A stretch of 64,000 nucleotides of DNA, taken from assembly GCA_020444165.1 (NCBI GenBank), contig JAHLLK010000022.1, positions 12,257 to 76,256 on the forward strand, read 5' to 3'. The stretch is from Deltaproteobacteria bacterium. GTDB taxonomy: Bacteria; Desulfobacterota; Desulfarculia; Desulfarculales; Desulfarculaceae. A program made the position numbers and the translations under genes. This document shows, one piece after another, positions 28,695 to 35,965 of this stretch; position 1 is the first letter of the stretch, and every line of letters begins with the position of its first letter. The notes under the pieces are model-generated. The model had not been told where the DNA came from, did not search any database, and was given only the letters and a program-made list of their open reading frames with translations.

Positions 28695-29384
28695 TCACAA
28701 ATCCCGGATGACCCGCGTGACTTTGTAGAAACGCACCTCCCGGCCCTGGTCACCGGTGAGCACGATGGGGGGGTAGGCCTTGTTGTCCGACTCCAGCACC
28801 ACGGTTTCGCCGATTTTGCGGAAGCGCTTGACCAGCTTGTCGCCGTCCTGGGGAAAGGCGGCAAAGCAGATGTCGCCCGAGAACAGCCGCTGGCCCGGCA
28901 CCACCAGCACCCGGTCGCCCTCCAACAGGGTGTCGGCCATGGAGTCGTTGTGGATGCGCACCACAAAGGAGTTCTCATCCAGCCAGGAGGCGGGCAGGTA
29001 GTCGTAGTCCAGGGCCTCGCCCACCGGCATGCCGCCATCGGTCCAGGCTATCCCCTGGCCGCAGTTGGCGTCGAACACCACCACCCGCACCAGAGGCCCC
29101 AGGGAGACCAGGCCGGCCGGGGCGCTGCCGTCGGCGGTCACCGCGCCGTCGGCCGGCCGGGCCCAGGGCGGGGCCGGGATGTCGCCGGGGAAGGCCCCGA
29201 AAAGCTTGTCCCAGGTGGCCGGGCTCATGACCGTGTTGCCGTGGACGTTCTGCCGCAGGCCAAAGGCGGTCAGCCCGGCCCGGCGGCCCAGGTCGGCCCA
29301 GGATCCCGTGCGCTCCTTCAGGCGGCGGAGCGCTTCCACCGCGGGCGTGGGGTCGTAGCCCGGATAGGGGTGAGGAGGAGTCAT
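28695..29384 (-). CDS. LexA/CI-like repressor with S24 peptidase domain
   Basis: The protein has 229 residues. The N-terminal 65 residues (VEALRRLKERTGSWADLGRRAG) look like a helix-turn-helix of the CI type. The C-terminal S24 domain has the catalytic Ser in HNDSMADTL (about 148) and the Lys in KLVKRF (about 186). Their 38-residue spacing is close to that in LexA. A Cys-Gly bond at about 108-109 (ANCGQG) sits where autocleavage would occur in CI-type repressors. It may thus be inactivated by RecA during DNA damage. No phage genes surround it. Confidence 0.85.
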   Translation of the reverse strand: MTPPHPYPGYDPTPAVEALRRLKERTGSWADLGRRAGLTAFGLRQNVHGNTVMSPATWDKLFGAFPGDIPAPPWARPADGAVTADGSAPAGLVSLGPLVRVVVFDANCGQGIAWTDGGMPVGEALDYDYLPASWLDENSFVVRIHNDSMADTLLEGDRVLVVPGQRLFSGDICFAAFPQDGDKLVKRFRKIGETVVLESDNKAYPPIVLTGDQGREVRFYKVTRVIRDL

Positions 29385-29429
29385 GTCGCGTCCTTGCCAA
29401 GGTTTTTCTAAATATGCCCCGACTAAACC

Positions 29430-29437
29430 GCAATTGC
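29430..29437. promoter_or_regulatory. Candidate operator GCAATTGC in the S24 repressor promoter
   Basis: This 8-base perfect palindrome lies 46 bases upstream of the repressor start, directly after a TAATAT -10-like sequence on the minus strand. Binding there would block transcription, as expected for autorepression. Two other copies lie near 31.0-31.3 kb. Confidence 0.4.
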
Positions 29438-29455
29438 AATATTAAACATGGCAAA

Positions 29456-30451
29456 TCAATCAAAATTGAGGCGGTGGGCGGCCACGGCCCAGGCCCGGTA
29501 GTGCCGCCCCGGCTTCTGCCCCACCCCCACCGCGCCTTTCCAGAGGTACAGGGCCATGGCCCAGGAGGGGTCATAGGCGCTGGAAGTGGCCGACCAGTAG
29601 GCTTCGCCCAGGTCCAGGAAGGGGTGGTCCGCGGGCAGGGCCGGGGAGTGGCGCGAGGCGTCCACCAACGACTCCAGCTCCCAGATGGTGGGCAGGCGCC
29701 AGCGGTGGATGCCGCCCGGAGCCGTGGCGCCCAGGGCGGCGGCCGCCTCCAGCGCCGCGGCCCAGCTCACCTCGCCCGGGCCCAGGTCGGCCCCCCGGCT
29801 CCAGTAGAGCCCGGTGAGGCGATCCCGCACCACCGGCCCCGCGGCCGCAAAGCGGGGCACGGGCCAGGCCAGGCCCCCGGGTCCGGGCGGGCCCGGGGCC
29901 GGCGCGGGCAGCACCGGCCGAGCGGGACCAGCCACCGGCCACACCAGGTTGTACTGGTCTTGGTGGCCGTAGAACATGCGGCCGCCGTCGGTGTGCACGT
30001 ACCAGTAATAACCCGGGACCTTGGCCGCCGGGGTGGCGGTCCAGCGCCAGCCCGGGGTGAGGTTCACAAAGGGGTGGTCCGGCGGCAGGGCCGGCTGGGC
30101 GTGCTGAAAGGAGAACAGGGAGAGCATCTCCCGCCGGTTGGGCAGGCGCCAGTCTCCGCGGCCCAGGTGGCGGTCCTGGTTCCAGGCCGCGGTCAGCTCC
30201 CCGGCCTCGGCCCAGGCCAGGGGAAAGCCGCCGGGGTTGGCGTCGCCGCTCCAGAGAAGGCCGGTGAGCCGGTCCTCCACCAGCCCGTCCCGGGGGACCA
30301 AGCGGGGGGTGGGCCAGGGCAGCCCGGGCCGGAACTCGGCGTCCTGGCCGCTGCCGGCGCAGGTTTGGGGCCGGCCCGCCGTATCGTAACAACGGGTCTG
30401 GCCGCTGTTGGGGTAAAAAGGGGAATAGGGGGGTAAGGGCGATGGGGACAC
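29456..30451 (-). CDS. Protein with two DUF1566 (Lcl C-terminal) domains
   Basis: The protein has 331 residues. Two copies of DUF1566 are visible. The first (about 55-160) includes DRLTGLLWSGDANPGGF, WRLPNRREMLSL and GWRWTATP. The second (about 210-325) has DRLTGLYWSRGADLGPG, WRLPTIWELESLVD and YWSATSS. The fold resembles C-type-lectin or formylglycine-enzyme folds and is often surface-associated. The start is GTG 30451 without a good Shine-Dalgarno or signal peptide, so the true start is uncertain. Function is unknown; carbohydrate or ligand binding is possible. Confidence 0.8.
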   Translation of the reverse strand: MSPSPLPPYSPFYPNSGQTRCYDTAGRPQTCAGSGQDAEFRPGLPWPTPRLVPRDGLVEDRLTGLLWSGDANPGGFPLAWAEAGELTAAWNQDRHLGRGDWRLPNRREMLSLFSFQHAQPALPPDHPFVNLTPGWRWTATPAAKVPGYYWYVHTDGGRMFYGHQDQYNLVWPVAGPARPVLPAPAPGPPGPGGLAWPVPRFAAAGPVVRDRLTGLYWSRGADLGPGEVSWAAALEAAAALGATAPGGIHRWRLPTIWELESLVDASRHSPALPADHPFLDLGEAYWSATSSAYDPSWAMALYLWKGAVGVGQKPGRHYRAWAVAAHRLNFD

Positions 30452-30627
30452 AGGCGCCTCGCGGCAAGGGGAGAAAGTTTGCTACAATTCAAAGCCTGGG
30501 GGGAGTCACCAGACGCCTCACCAGGAGAAACGGCCTGCGCGGCCTTTTGCAAACATCTGCAAACAGCGTACGCATCATCCCAGCATAGCACATCGATTTT
30601 CGTCCTAACTCTGGCCGGAGAGCGGAG

Positions 30628-31038
30628 ATGACAGGAATTCTGGCGGCTTTGAGTCTGGCTTTCACCGCCGGTGCGGTGGGGGGCTTGGTCAACGGCGTGG
30701 TGGTTTGGCTGACCGGCGACGTGGGTCTCACCGCCGCCCTGGGGATCAACATCGCCCCGGCGCTGACCCCGGGGTTTCTCTATTCCAAGATGGTGTGGGG
30801 CGGCATCTGGGGGATCGGCCTTCTGGCGCCGCTCTTGGGCCGGAACCTCCTGCTGCGGGGGATCATCTGGAGCCTGGCCCCCAGCCTGGTGATGCTCCTG
30901 CTGATCTTTCCCCTGCGCCTGGGCCAGGGTTGGTTCGGCTTCAACCTGGGCTTGTTGACCCCGGCTTATGTGTTGGTGGTCAACGCCGTGTGGGGGCTGG
31001 CCGCGGCCCTGTGGCTGTTGGCCGCGGGTCGCCGCTGA
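30628..31038 (+). CDS. Four-helix membrane protein of unknown function
   Basis: The protein has 136 residues with GGAGAGCGGAG before the ATG. Four hydrophobic helices are evident: ILAALSLAFTAGAVGGLVNG, then about 34-55, about 80-95 and the C-terminal VLVVNAVWGLAAALWLLAA. The pattern AGAVGGLVNGVVVW is Gly-rich, as in small DUF membrane families found in aquatic bacteria. No functional residue is recognised. It is divergent from the DUF1566 gene. Confidence 0.6.
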   Translation: MTGILAALSLAFTAGAVGGLVNGVVVWLTGDVGLTAALGINIAPALTPGFLYSKMVWGGIWGIGLLAPLLGRNLLLRGIIWSLAPSLVMLLLIFPLRLGQGWFGFNLGLLTPAYVLVVNAVWGLAAALWLLAAGRR

Positions 31039-31044
31039 GATTTC

Positions 31045-31052
31045 GCAATTGC
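31045..31052. promoter_or_regulatory. Candidate operator GCAATTGC before the excisionase-like gene promoter
   Basis: The palindrome GCAATTGC, followed at once by a half copy (CAATTGA), sits 12 bases before a TTGACA box. It matches the copy in the S24 repressor promoter. Confidence 0.4.
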
Positions 31053-31064
31053 AATTGATTGGCC

Positions 31065-31093
31065 TTGACACCCCGGGCTGCCTCAACTACCAT
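31065..31093 (+). promoter_or_regulatory. Putative promoter reading toward the excisionase-like gene
   Basis: TTGACA (31065-31070) and TACCAT (31088-31093) are separated by 17 bases. The first gene downstream starts at 31325, so the transcript would have a leader of about 230 bases. Confidence 0.45.
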
Positions 31094-31273
31094 TGCGATC
31101 AGGTGGGGGGCGGTTCGGCCTCCGATGCCCTGGCGCGGCACCGGCCGCGCCGGGCGGATGGAGGCGCCATCCTGGACGGACCACCCATAATGGCCTGGAA
31201 TTAGGCGTTAATCTTGCGGGAAGGCTCGGGGGCCTGTCTCCGCCAGGGCCGCGCCGCGCCGTCCAACTCAATA

Positions 31274-31281
31274 GCAATTGC
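31274..31281. promoter_or_regulatory. Third candidate GCAATTGC site
   Basis: An identical palindrome lies 43 bases upstream of the excisionase-like start codon, within the presumed leader. Confidence 0.35.
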
Positions 31282-31324
31282 GGAGGGGTGGCCCGCCGCA
31301 ACAGAACCGAAAGGGGAGTCCTGC

Positions 31325-31558
31325 ATGAAAGCCAATCGCTGGAAGTCTTGGAACGATGTGCCGCCCATCCTGAAGACCGGCCAGGTCTGCGAATTCCTGG
31401 GCCTCGATCGCCGCACCCTGGACAAACTGGCCGAAGCCGGCCAGATCCGCCGCGGCCTGGTGGGCGGAGCCTACCGCTACGGCCGGGTGGCCCTCAAAGA
31501 ATTCACCCAGCGGGCCAATTGCGACCCCTACGAAGCGCCGAGCGGTTCTATTTGCTGA
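31325..31558 (+). CDS. Excisionase/MerR-type helix-turn-helix protein
   Basis: The protein has 77 residues and starts at ATG 31325 after GGGGAG. The segment PPILKTGQVCEFLGLDRRTL, then KLAEAGQIRRGLVGGAYRY, is the HTH_17 winged-helix pattern of excisionases and small MerR-like DNA-binding proteins. There is no integrase or recombinase within the window, so an excision role cannot be claimed. It may act with the S24 repressor as a small regulatory switch. Confidence 0.75.
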   Translation: MKANRWKSWNDVPPILKTGQVCEFLGLDRRTLDKLAEAGQIRRGLVGGAYRYGRVALKEFTQRANCDPYEAPSGSIC

Positions 31559-31565
31559 AGAAGAA

Positions 31566-31640
31566 GATGTGGGGGGAACCCCCTTTTTGTGAACAAAAAG
31601 GGGGTTCCCCCCACACCCCCCTCCCCCAAAAAAACTTGGT
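31566..31640 (+). repeat. Long perfect hairpin of a dispersed terminator-like element
   Basis: A 22-base perfect inverted repeat (31569-31590 with 31593-31614, starting GTGGGGGGAACCCCC) is followed by a C-rich tract and CCCCCAAAAAAACTT. The frame GATGTGGGGGG...CCCCCCACACCCCCC and the tail recur at 55350-55456 with a different inner stem. It lies 10 bases after the excisionase-like gene. Confidence 0.75.
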
Positions 31641-31859
31641 GATTTGGGAAGGAGGTTGGCAGGGAAAGAGCTGCTCTTAGTTTGCTTAGCGGTCCTCACC
31701 CCAAACAACCCGATGGCTTGTTTGGGGTGCTTGAGAGGTGGCTTGCCAATGCCACTCCCACTCCCAGAGGGAGTTTTATGGCCATTGCTTTGATGCGGTC
31801 TGCTTCTTCAATAGAATCCTACCGATTGTTCAGACGACCTTCCGCCCGGGACCGGCACA
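31641..31859. other. Gap with a CCCCAAACAA hairpin
   Basis: CACCCCAAACAA-CCCGATGGC-TTGTTTGGGGTG (about 31697-31729) is a 12-base stem that resembles an inner hairpin of MITE copy B. No gene is recognised. Confidence 0.45.
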
Positions 31860-31965
31860 GCCAGATGTTTGCCGGCAAGGCGACGGACAAGCGACAACCG
31901 GAGGCGTAGCCCCAGCTACGTCGAGGTTGGAGCGAAGTCCGCAACGCCGCCGGCGGGCATCTGGC
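31860..31965. repeat. 106-bp interrupted palindrome (REP/BIME-like)
   Basis: GCCAGATG at the left end pairs with CATCTGGC at the right. Inner blocks GCCGGCAAGGCG, GACAAGCGACAACC and GGCGTAG-CCCCAG-CTACG pair with their partners, including a terminal loop GTAG-CCCCAG-CTAC. It folds into one long stem. It lies 30 bases from the stop of the CobW gene and may also serve as its terminator or an RNA stabiliser. Confidence 0.7.
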
Positions 31966-31995
31966 GCAGCCGCCCGCGTCCTGAAATATTCACCC

Positions 31996-32928
31996 TTACT
32001 CCTCGGCCAGACAAGCCCGCAGCGGCTCCAGGAAATCGGCCGGCCGCGCCTGCCAGGCCACAAAGGCCAAGCGGGTCAAGCCCAGGTCATCACCCGGCGA
32101 GAACTCGGGCCGGCCATAGGTGTAGTTGAGGAAACAGGGGCCCTCCTCGCACAAGACCCGGCCCTTGACCCGGAACACCTCCCAGGGGAGCCCGGCCAGG
32201 AACTCTTCCAGCCGCTGGCGGGCAAAGGGACGGTCCTCCACAAAGTAGAAGGTCACGAAGCCGTCGGCCCCCCGGCTGCCGGGCAGGGCCGCGTCGCCGC
32301 CGAGATCCAGGGCCGGCAGCTCGCCCGCGGCCGGGCCCTGGGGAGCCACCACCAGATCCCGGGCCACCTCGGAACGGGTGGCCGGCACCACCCGGGCCCG
32401 GGGGTTCACCCGGGCCAGCTCGGCCAACAATTCGGTCACCCGGTCGCGGGCCACCAGGTCCACCTTGTTCAGGATCACCAGGTCGGCCGCCTGCACCTGG
32501 TTGTCCAGCATGGAGCCGAAGCGCTTCTTCTCCTGATAGGTGGCGGCGTCCACCACGGTGATCACCGAGGCCAGGCGCACCCAGGGAGCCATCTCCGGCG
32601 AGCGGATCAGGGGCACCAAGTCGGTGGACTCGGCCACCCCGGTGGCCTCCACGAGGATGCGGGCCGGGTGCTGCTCCCGCACCACGTCCTTGAGAATGCC
32701 CTGGAACTGCCCCAGGAGCCCGCAGCAGATGCAACCCCCGGCCAGCTCGCGCACCGGCGAACCGGCCTGCTCCAGGAGCACCCCGTCGGCTCCCACGTCC
32801 CCCAGCTCGTTGACCAGGGTGAAAAGGGATTCCTCCGGCGGCTGTCCGGCTTGCAGACGGCTCACCAGGGTGGTCTTGCCCGAACCCAAAAAACCCAACA
32901 CCAGATGGACAGGGACCCCTTGCGACAT
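31996..32928 (-). CDS. CobW/COG0523-family GTPase (metal chaperone type)
   Basis: The protein has 310 residues; AGGAG precedes the ATG by 6 bases. The Walker A motif GFLGSGKTT (about 12-20), the metal-binding CxCC motif GGCICCGLL (about 65-73) and the G4 motif LNKVD are all exact. The C-terminal domain starts near residue 225 and ends with VAWQARPADFLEPLRACL. Family members insert zinc, cobalt or nickel into target enzymes, or act as zinc-homeostasis chaperones. No Zur-like site is visible nearby, so the metal is unknown. Confidence 0.92.
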   Translation of the reverse strand: MSQGVPVHLVLGFLGSGKTTLVSRLQAGQPPEESLFTLVNELGDVGADGVLLEQAGSPVRELAGGCICCGLLGQFQGILKDVVREQHPARILVEATGVAESTDLVPLIRSPEMAPWVRLASVITVVDAATYQEKKRFGSMLDNQVQAADLVILNKVDLVARDRVTELLAELARVNPRARVVPATRSEVARDLVVAPQGPAAGELPALDLGGDAALPGSRGADGFVTFYFVEDRPFARQRLEEFLAGLPWEVFRVKGRVLCEEGPCFLNYTYGRPEFSPGDDLGLTRLAFVAWQARPADFLEPLRACLAEE

Positions 32929-33284
32929 GTTCGACTCCTGCGCTGTTGCCTCGGAAAAAATCGTACCGGCTTTCCGGTTTGTTCTCCACGGCTATCCTGA
33001 AAATTGGTAACTCCGCCTCATAACATTTGCCGCTCCGGGGTGCAAGCGAAGCCGGCCCCGCCGCCGGCCCGGGAGCCGGGCGGCCCGGTGGGGGACATGG
33101 CCGGCAAAAAACAGGGTTTTTTGTGCGGAAAAATGTGCGGTCATTTGCTTAGGTTAGAAAAAAATACTTTTTGGAGGCCATTTTTCAGTCGCGGCCCGGA
33201 TCCCTCTTTTCAGGTGAAAAACATTCACAAGCGTTACTAGCGTGGTCCCGGAGGAAAAAATCTGAGGGGGCAAATACACAAGAT

Positions 33285-33431
33285 TACTGCTCATAATAAT
33301 AATTATCGTTTTTATTCTTGCCAAATCCCGACTGGGTTACTAAATTTTGAAGACCCTTCAAGACGATTGCCACAGGCCGGGGAACCGCGTCCCCGGCCTT
33401 TTTGCAACCATTAGGGGGAGGGAGTGTCTGT
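33285..33431 (+). promoter_or_regulatory. Structured leader of the first decaheme cytochrome gene
   Basis: A TTGAAG/CTTCAA hairpin is followed by GATTGCCA and then a GGCCGGGGA-ACCGCG-TCCCCGGCC hairpin with five T (33375-33403), just 28 bases before the ATG. The order hairpin, ATTGCCA, GCCGGGGAACCGCG is repeated in the leader of the second cytochrome gene. This suggests a regulatory RNA. The intrinsic-terminator form would allow attenuation. No known riboswitch class is matched. Confidence 0.5.
33375..33403 (+). terminator. Intrinsic-terminator hairpin inside the cytochrome leader
   Basis: A nine-base perfect stem with loop ACCGCG and TTTTT lies between the presumed promoter and the start codon of the downstream gene. 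Confidence 0.7.
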
Positions 33432-35426
33432 ATGCGGTTTAAGTTTTTGGTGCTGCTGCTGATGATCGGTTTGACGGCCCTAATGGTAGGGTCATCGCCG
33501 GCGTTGGCCAATCACCAGGGACGATTCACCGAGTACAAAGGTTCGTCCACCTGTTTGCCCTGCCATGCCAAGGAAGTGAACGAGGTATTCGGCTCAGTTC
33601 ACTATCAGTGGCAGGGCGACGCACGCTATGCCGAGGGCCTTTCCACGGACAAGGCCGGCAAGCTGGGCGGTATCAACGATTTCTGCATCTACCCGGATAT
33701 CAATTTCATCGGGAGGCAGCCCCATCCCTCGGGAGGGACGGTGAATGGCGGCTGCGCTCAGTGTCACGTGGGTATGGGCGCCAAGCCCAGCACCACCCCC
33801 ACCAGCGAGCAGCTGGCCAACATCGACTGCCTGATTTGCCACTCGGACAAGTATCAGCGCAAGGTGGTGGATGTTAACGGCCAGTGGCGCTTCGCCCCCG
33901 ATGAGGCGGCCATGTCGGTCAGCCTCATGGATGCGGCCTGGAACCTCAGCAAGCCCACTACGCTGGCCTGCCTGAAGTGCCATGCCAAGGGCGGTGGCGG
34001 CGACAACTTCAAACGAGGGGACATGGCCCTGGCCCAGGCCAACGCCACCCCGGACCTGGACATCCATTTGGCGTCCCAGGCCTCGGGCGGTGCGGGTCTG
34101 AACTGCCTGTCCTGCCACAAGTCCCAGGCGCACCGCATCCCCGGCCGGGGTTCCGACCTCCGGCCCATTGACACCACCACCAAGATCGACTGCGCCGACT
34201 GCCACACCAATGCCCCGCACGACGACAGCCAGCTCAACACGCACGTGAACCGGGTGCATTGTACGGTGTGCCACATCCCCACCTTTGCCAAGGGGACTCC
34301 CACGGACCTGCATCGGGATTACAGCGTCCCGGCCGATACCGCGGCCTCGGGCCTGTATGAACCCCACATGCAGATGGTGTCCAACATCATCCCGGTTTAC
34401 AAGTTCTGGAACCGGAGTTCCTACTTCTACGAGTTCGGCCAGCCAGCCAGTCCCGGGTCGGAGGGCCGGGTGGTGATGTCCGAGCCCGTGGGCAGCCTGA
34501 ACATCACCGGCTCCCGCCTGTTCCCCTTCAAGCTGCACCAGGCCGAGCAGCCCCAGGACCCGGCCACCAACCGCTTGATCCCCTTGAAGATGTCGGTGTA
34601 TTTCGGCACCGGCGACGTGATCGAGGCGGCCAAGCAGGGCGTGGCAGCCGTGGGGTGGAGCTATCAGGGCCAGAACTACGCGTCGACCCTGCGCTACATG
34701 GGCCTGTTCCACCAGGTGGCCCCGAAGTCCCAGGCGCTCAACTGCGCCGACTGCCACGGCGGCACCCGGGTGGACTTCGCGGCCCTGGGTTACACCCCCC
34801 TGTCCACCCGTAACGGCAAGCCCTTGTGCTCGTCGTGCCACGGCCGAGAGAACAACCTCTCCTTCACCGCCGTGCACCGGCAGCACGTGGACGGGGAACG
34901 GCTGGACTGCTCCAGCTGCCACACCTTCAGCAAGGCTGGGGCGGTGACCTACCCCGACCCGGTGAACCCGGGCCCCACGCCGGTCGAAGGCACCATCCCC
35001 ATGTACCGGGCTTACAACCCCTACCTGGGCTACCATTTCTTCACCACAAACCAGAGTGAGTACAACCACGCCGTGGCCGCGGGCTACCAGGCCGAGAGCG
35101 GCTCCAACGGAGCCTTCCGGGTCTACCAGGCCCAGCAGAGCGGCACCTCGGCCATCTTCCGGCTCTACAACCCCAACAGCGGGTTCCACTACTACACCAC
35201 CAAAGCCTCGGAGCGGGACTCCCTGGTCTCCCTGGGCTGGCGCTATGAGCGGCGGGAAGGTTACATCTACCCGCAGTCCCATTCCGGCGCCCAGGAAGTC
35301 TACCGTCTGTACAACACCCAGACGGGAGCCCATCTCTACACCTTGAAGAAGTCGGAACGCGATTGGGTGCTGGCCAACCTGCACCAGTGGAAGCAGAACA
35401 GCAGCCTGGGTTGGGTGCCCATCTGA
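33432..35426 (+). CDS. Secreted decaheme c-type cytochrome with C-terminal DUF5648-type repeats (paralog 1)
   Basis: The protein has 664 residues; ATG 33432 follows GGGGAGGGAG. A Sec signal peptide ends ALA-NHQ. Ten CxxCH sites lie at about residues 41, 108, 133, 180, 225, 254, 277, 438, 466 and 493. The core resembles octaheme tetrathionate-reductase-type cytochromes (KLGGINDFC, PVYKFWNRSSYFYEF, FPFKLHQAEQPQDP), with extra hemes. Residues 523-664 carry three repeats (YRAYNPYLGYHFFTT, FRLYNPNSGFHYYTT, YRLYNTQTGAHLYTL) also present in the multicopper oxidase. It likely transfers electrons in the periplasm or at the cell surface; the partner is unknown. Confidence 0.93.
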   Translation: MRFKFLVLLLMIGLTALMVGSSPALANHQGRFTEYKGSSTCLPCHAKEVNEVFGSVHYQWQGDARYAEGLSTDKAGKLGGINDFCIYPDINFIGRQPHPSGGTVNGGCAQCHVGMGAKPSTTPTSEQLANIDCLICHSDKYQRKVVDVNGQWRFAPDEAAMSVSLMDAAWNLSKPTTLACLKCHAKGGGGDNFKRGDMALAQANATPDLDIHLASQASGGAGLNCLSCHKSQAHRIPGRGSDLRPIDTTTKIDCADCHTNAPHDDSQLNTHVNRVHCTVCHIPTFAKGTPTDLHRDYSVPADTAASGLYEPHMQMVSNIIPVYKFWNRSSYFYEFGQPASPGSEGRVVMSEPVGSLNITGSRLFPFKLHQAEQPQDPATNRLIPLKMSVYFGTGDVIEAAKQGVAAVGWSYQGQNYASTLRYMGLFHQVAPKSQALNCADCHGGTRVDFAALGYTPLSTRNGKPLCSSCHGRENNLSFTAVHRQHVDGERLDCSSCHTFSKAGAVTYPDPVNPGPTPVEGTIPMYRAYNPYLGYHFFTTNQSEYNHAVAAGYQAESGSNGAFRVYQAQQSGTSAIFRLYNPNSGFHYYTTKASERDSLVSLGWRYERREGYIYPQSHSGAQEVYRLYNTQTGAHLYTLKKSERDWVLANLHQWKQNSSLGWVPI

Positions 35427-35819
35427 TCCTGGTCTTGAAGCGGTAAAACCCCAAGGCGCCGGGCGGGCTGGTCCCCCCGGCGCCTTTTCCTTTCCCCTCG
35501 TCGGCCCGTCCTTCTCCCCTCCGTCAGGCTCGGACTGGACCACGCTCCCTACCCAAGCAAGAGACAGTCATTCTTAGGAACCACGCCGCCCCGGCTCAGA
35601 ATTTTTCCAGCCTCCTTGACCCCGCCCGGCCCCTGGCCTGCGCCTCCCCCGAGCCGCCGGCGCGCCCTCGGCAGCCGTCTCCTTCAGGTAATTAAACCCC
35701 GTTACCTTTACCGTATTGCAAAAATCTCGAGAATTTTCTATCGAAAAAATCTCATTAAAACGCCATGTTGACAACATTTGAATATTACAACTTGTTCCGT
35801 AGGAATAAAATCTTCCGAA
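35427..35819. other. Intergenic region between the two cytochrome genes
   Basis: I see no gene. The stretch turns AT-rich after 35690 and must hold the promoter of the second cytochrome gene. An AT-rich run with AACATTTGAATATTACAACT around 35770 could contain it. Confidence 0.35.
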
Positions 35820-35965
35820 TTGATAATCATAATTCAGTTTTTGCTTGCGTCTTCCCGCGGGATCAGTATATTTGGGAATACTTCCGATTATGATTGCCAA
35901 CTAATCCCTACGCCGGGGAACCGCGACTCCGGCAGCCTAAGAACCAGGGGGAGGGGAGAGACTGT
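35820..35965 (+). promoter_or_regulatory. Structured leader of the second decaheme cytochrome gene
   Basis: It aligns with the leader of the first paralog: TAATCATAATTCAGTTTTTG, a small AGTAT/ATACT hairpin, GATTGCCA, and the stem GCCGGGG-AACCGCGA-CTCCGGC (seven pairs, one wobble). Here the last stem lacks the T-run. Conservation of these blocks between otherwise diverged intergenic DNA suggests function. Confidence 0.45.

Noticed and set aside
28695..31558. Prophage or integrative element
   Set aside because: A repressor-like and an excisionase-like gene are present, but no integrase, structural or replication gene and no attachment-site repeats are seen.
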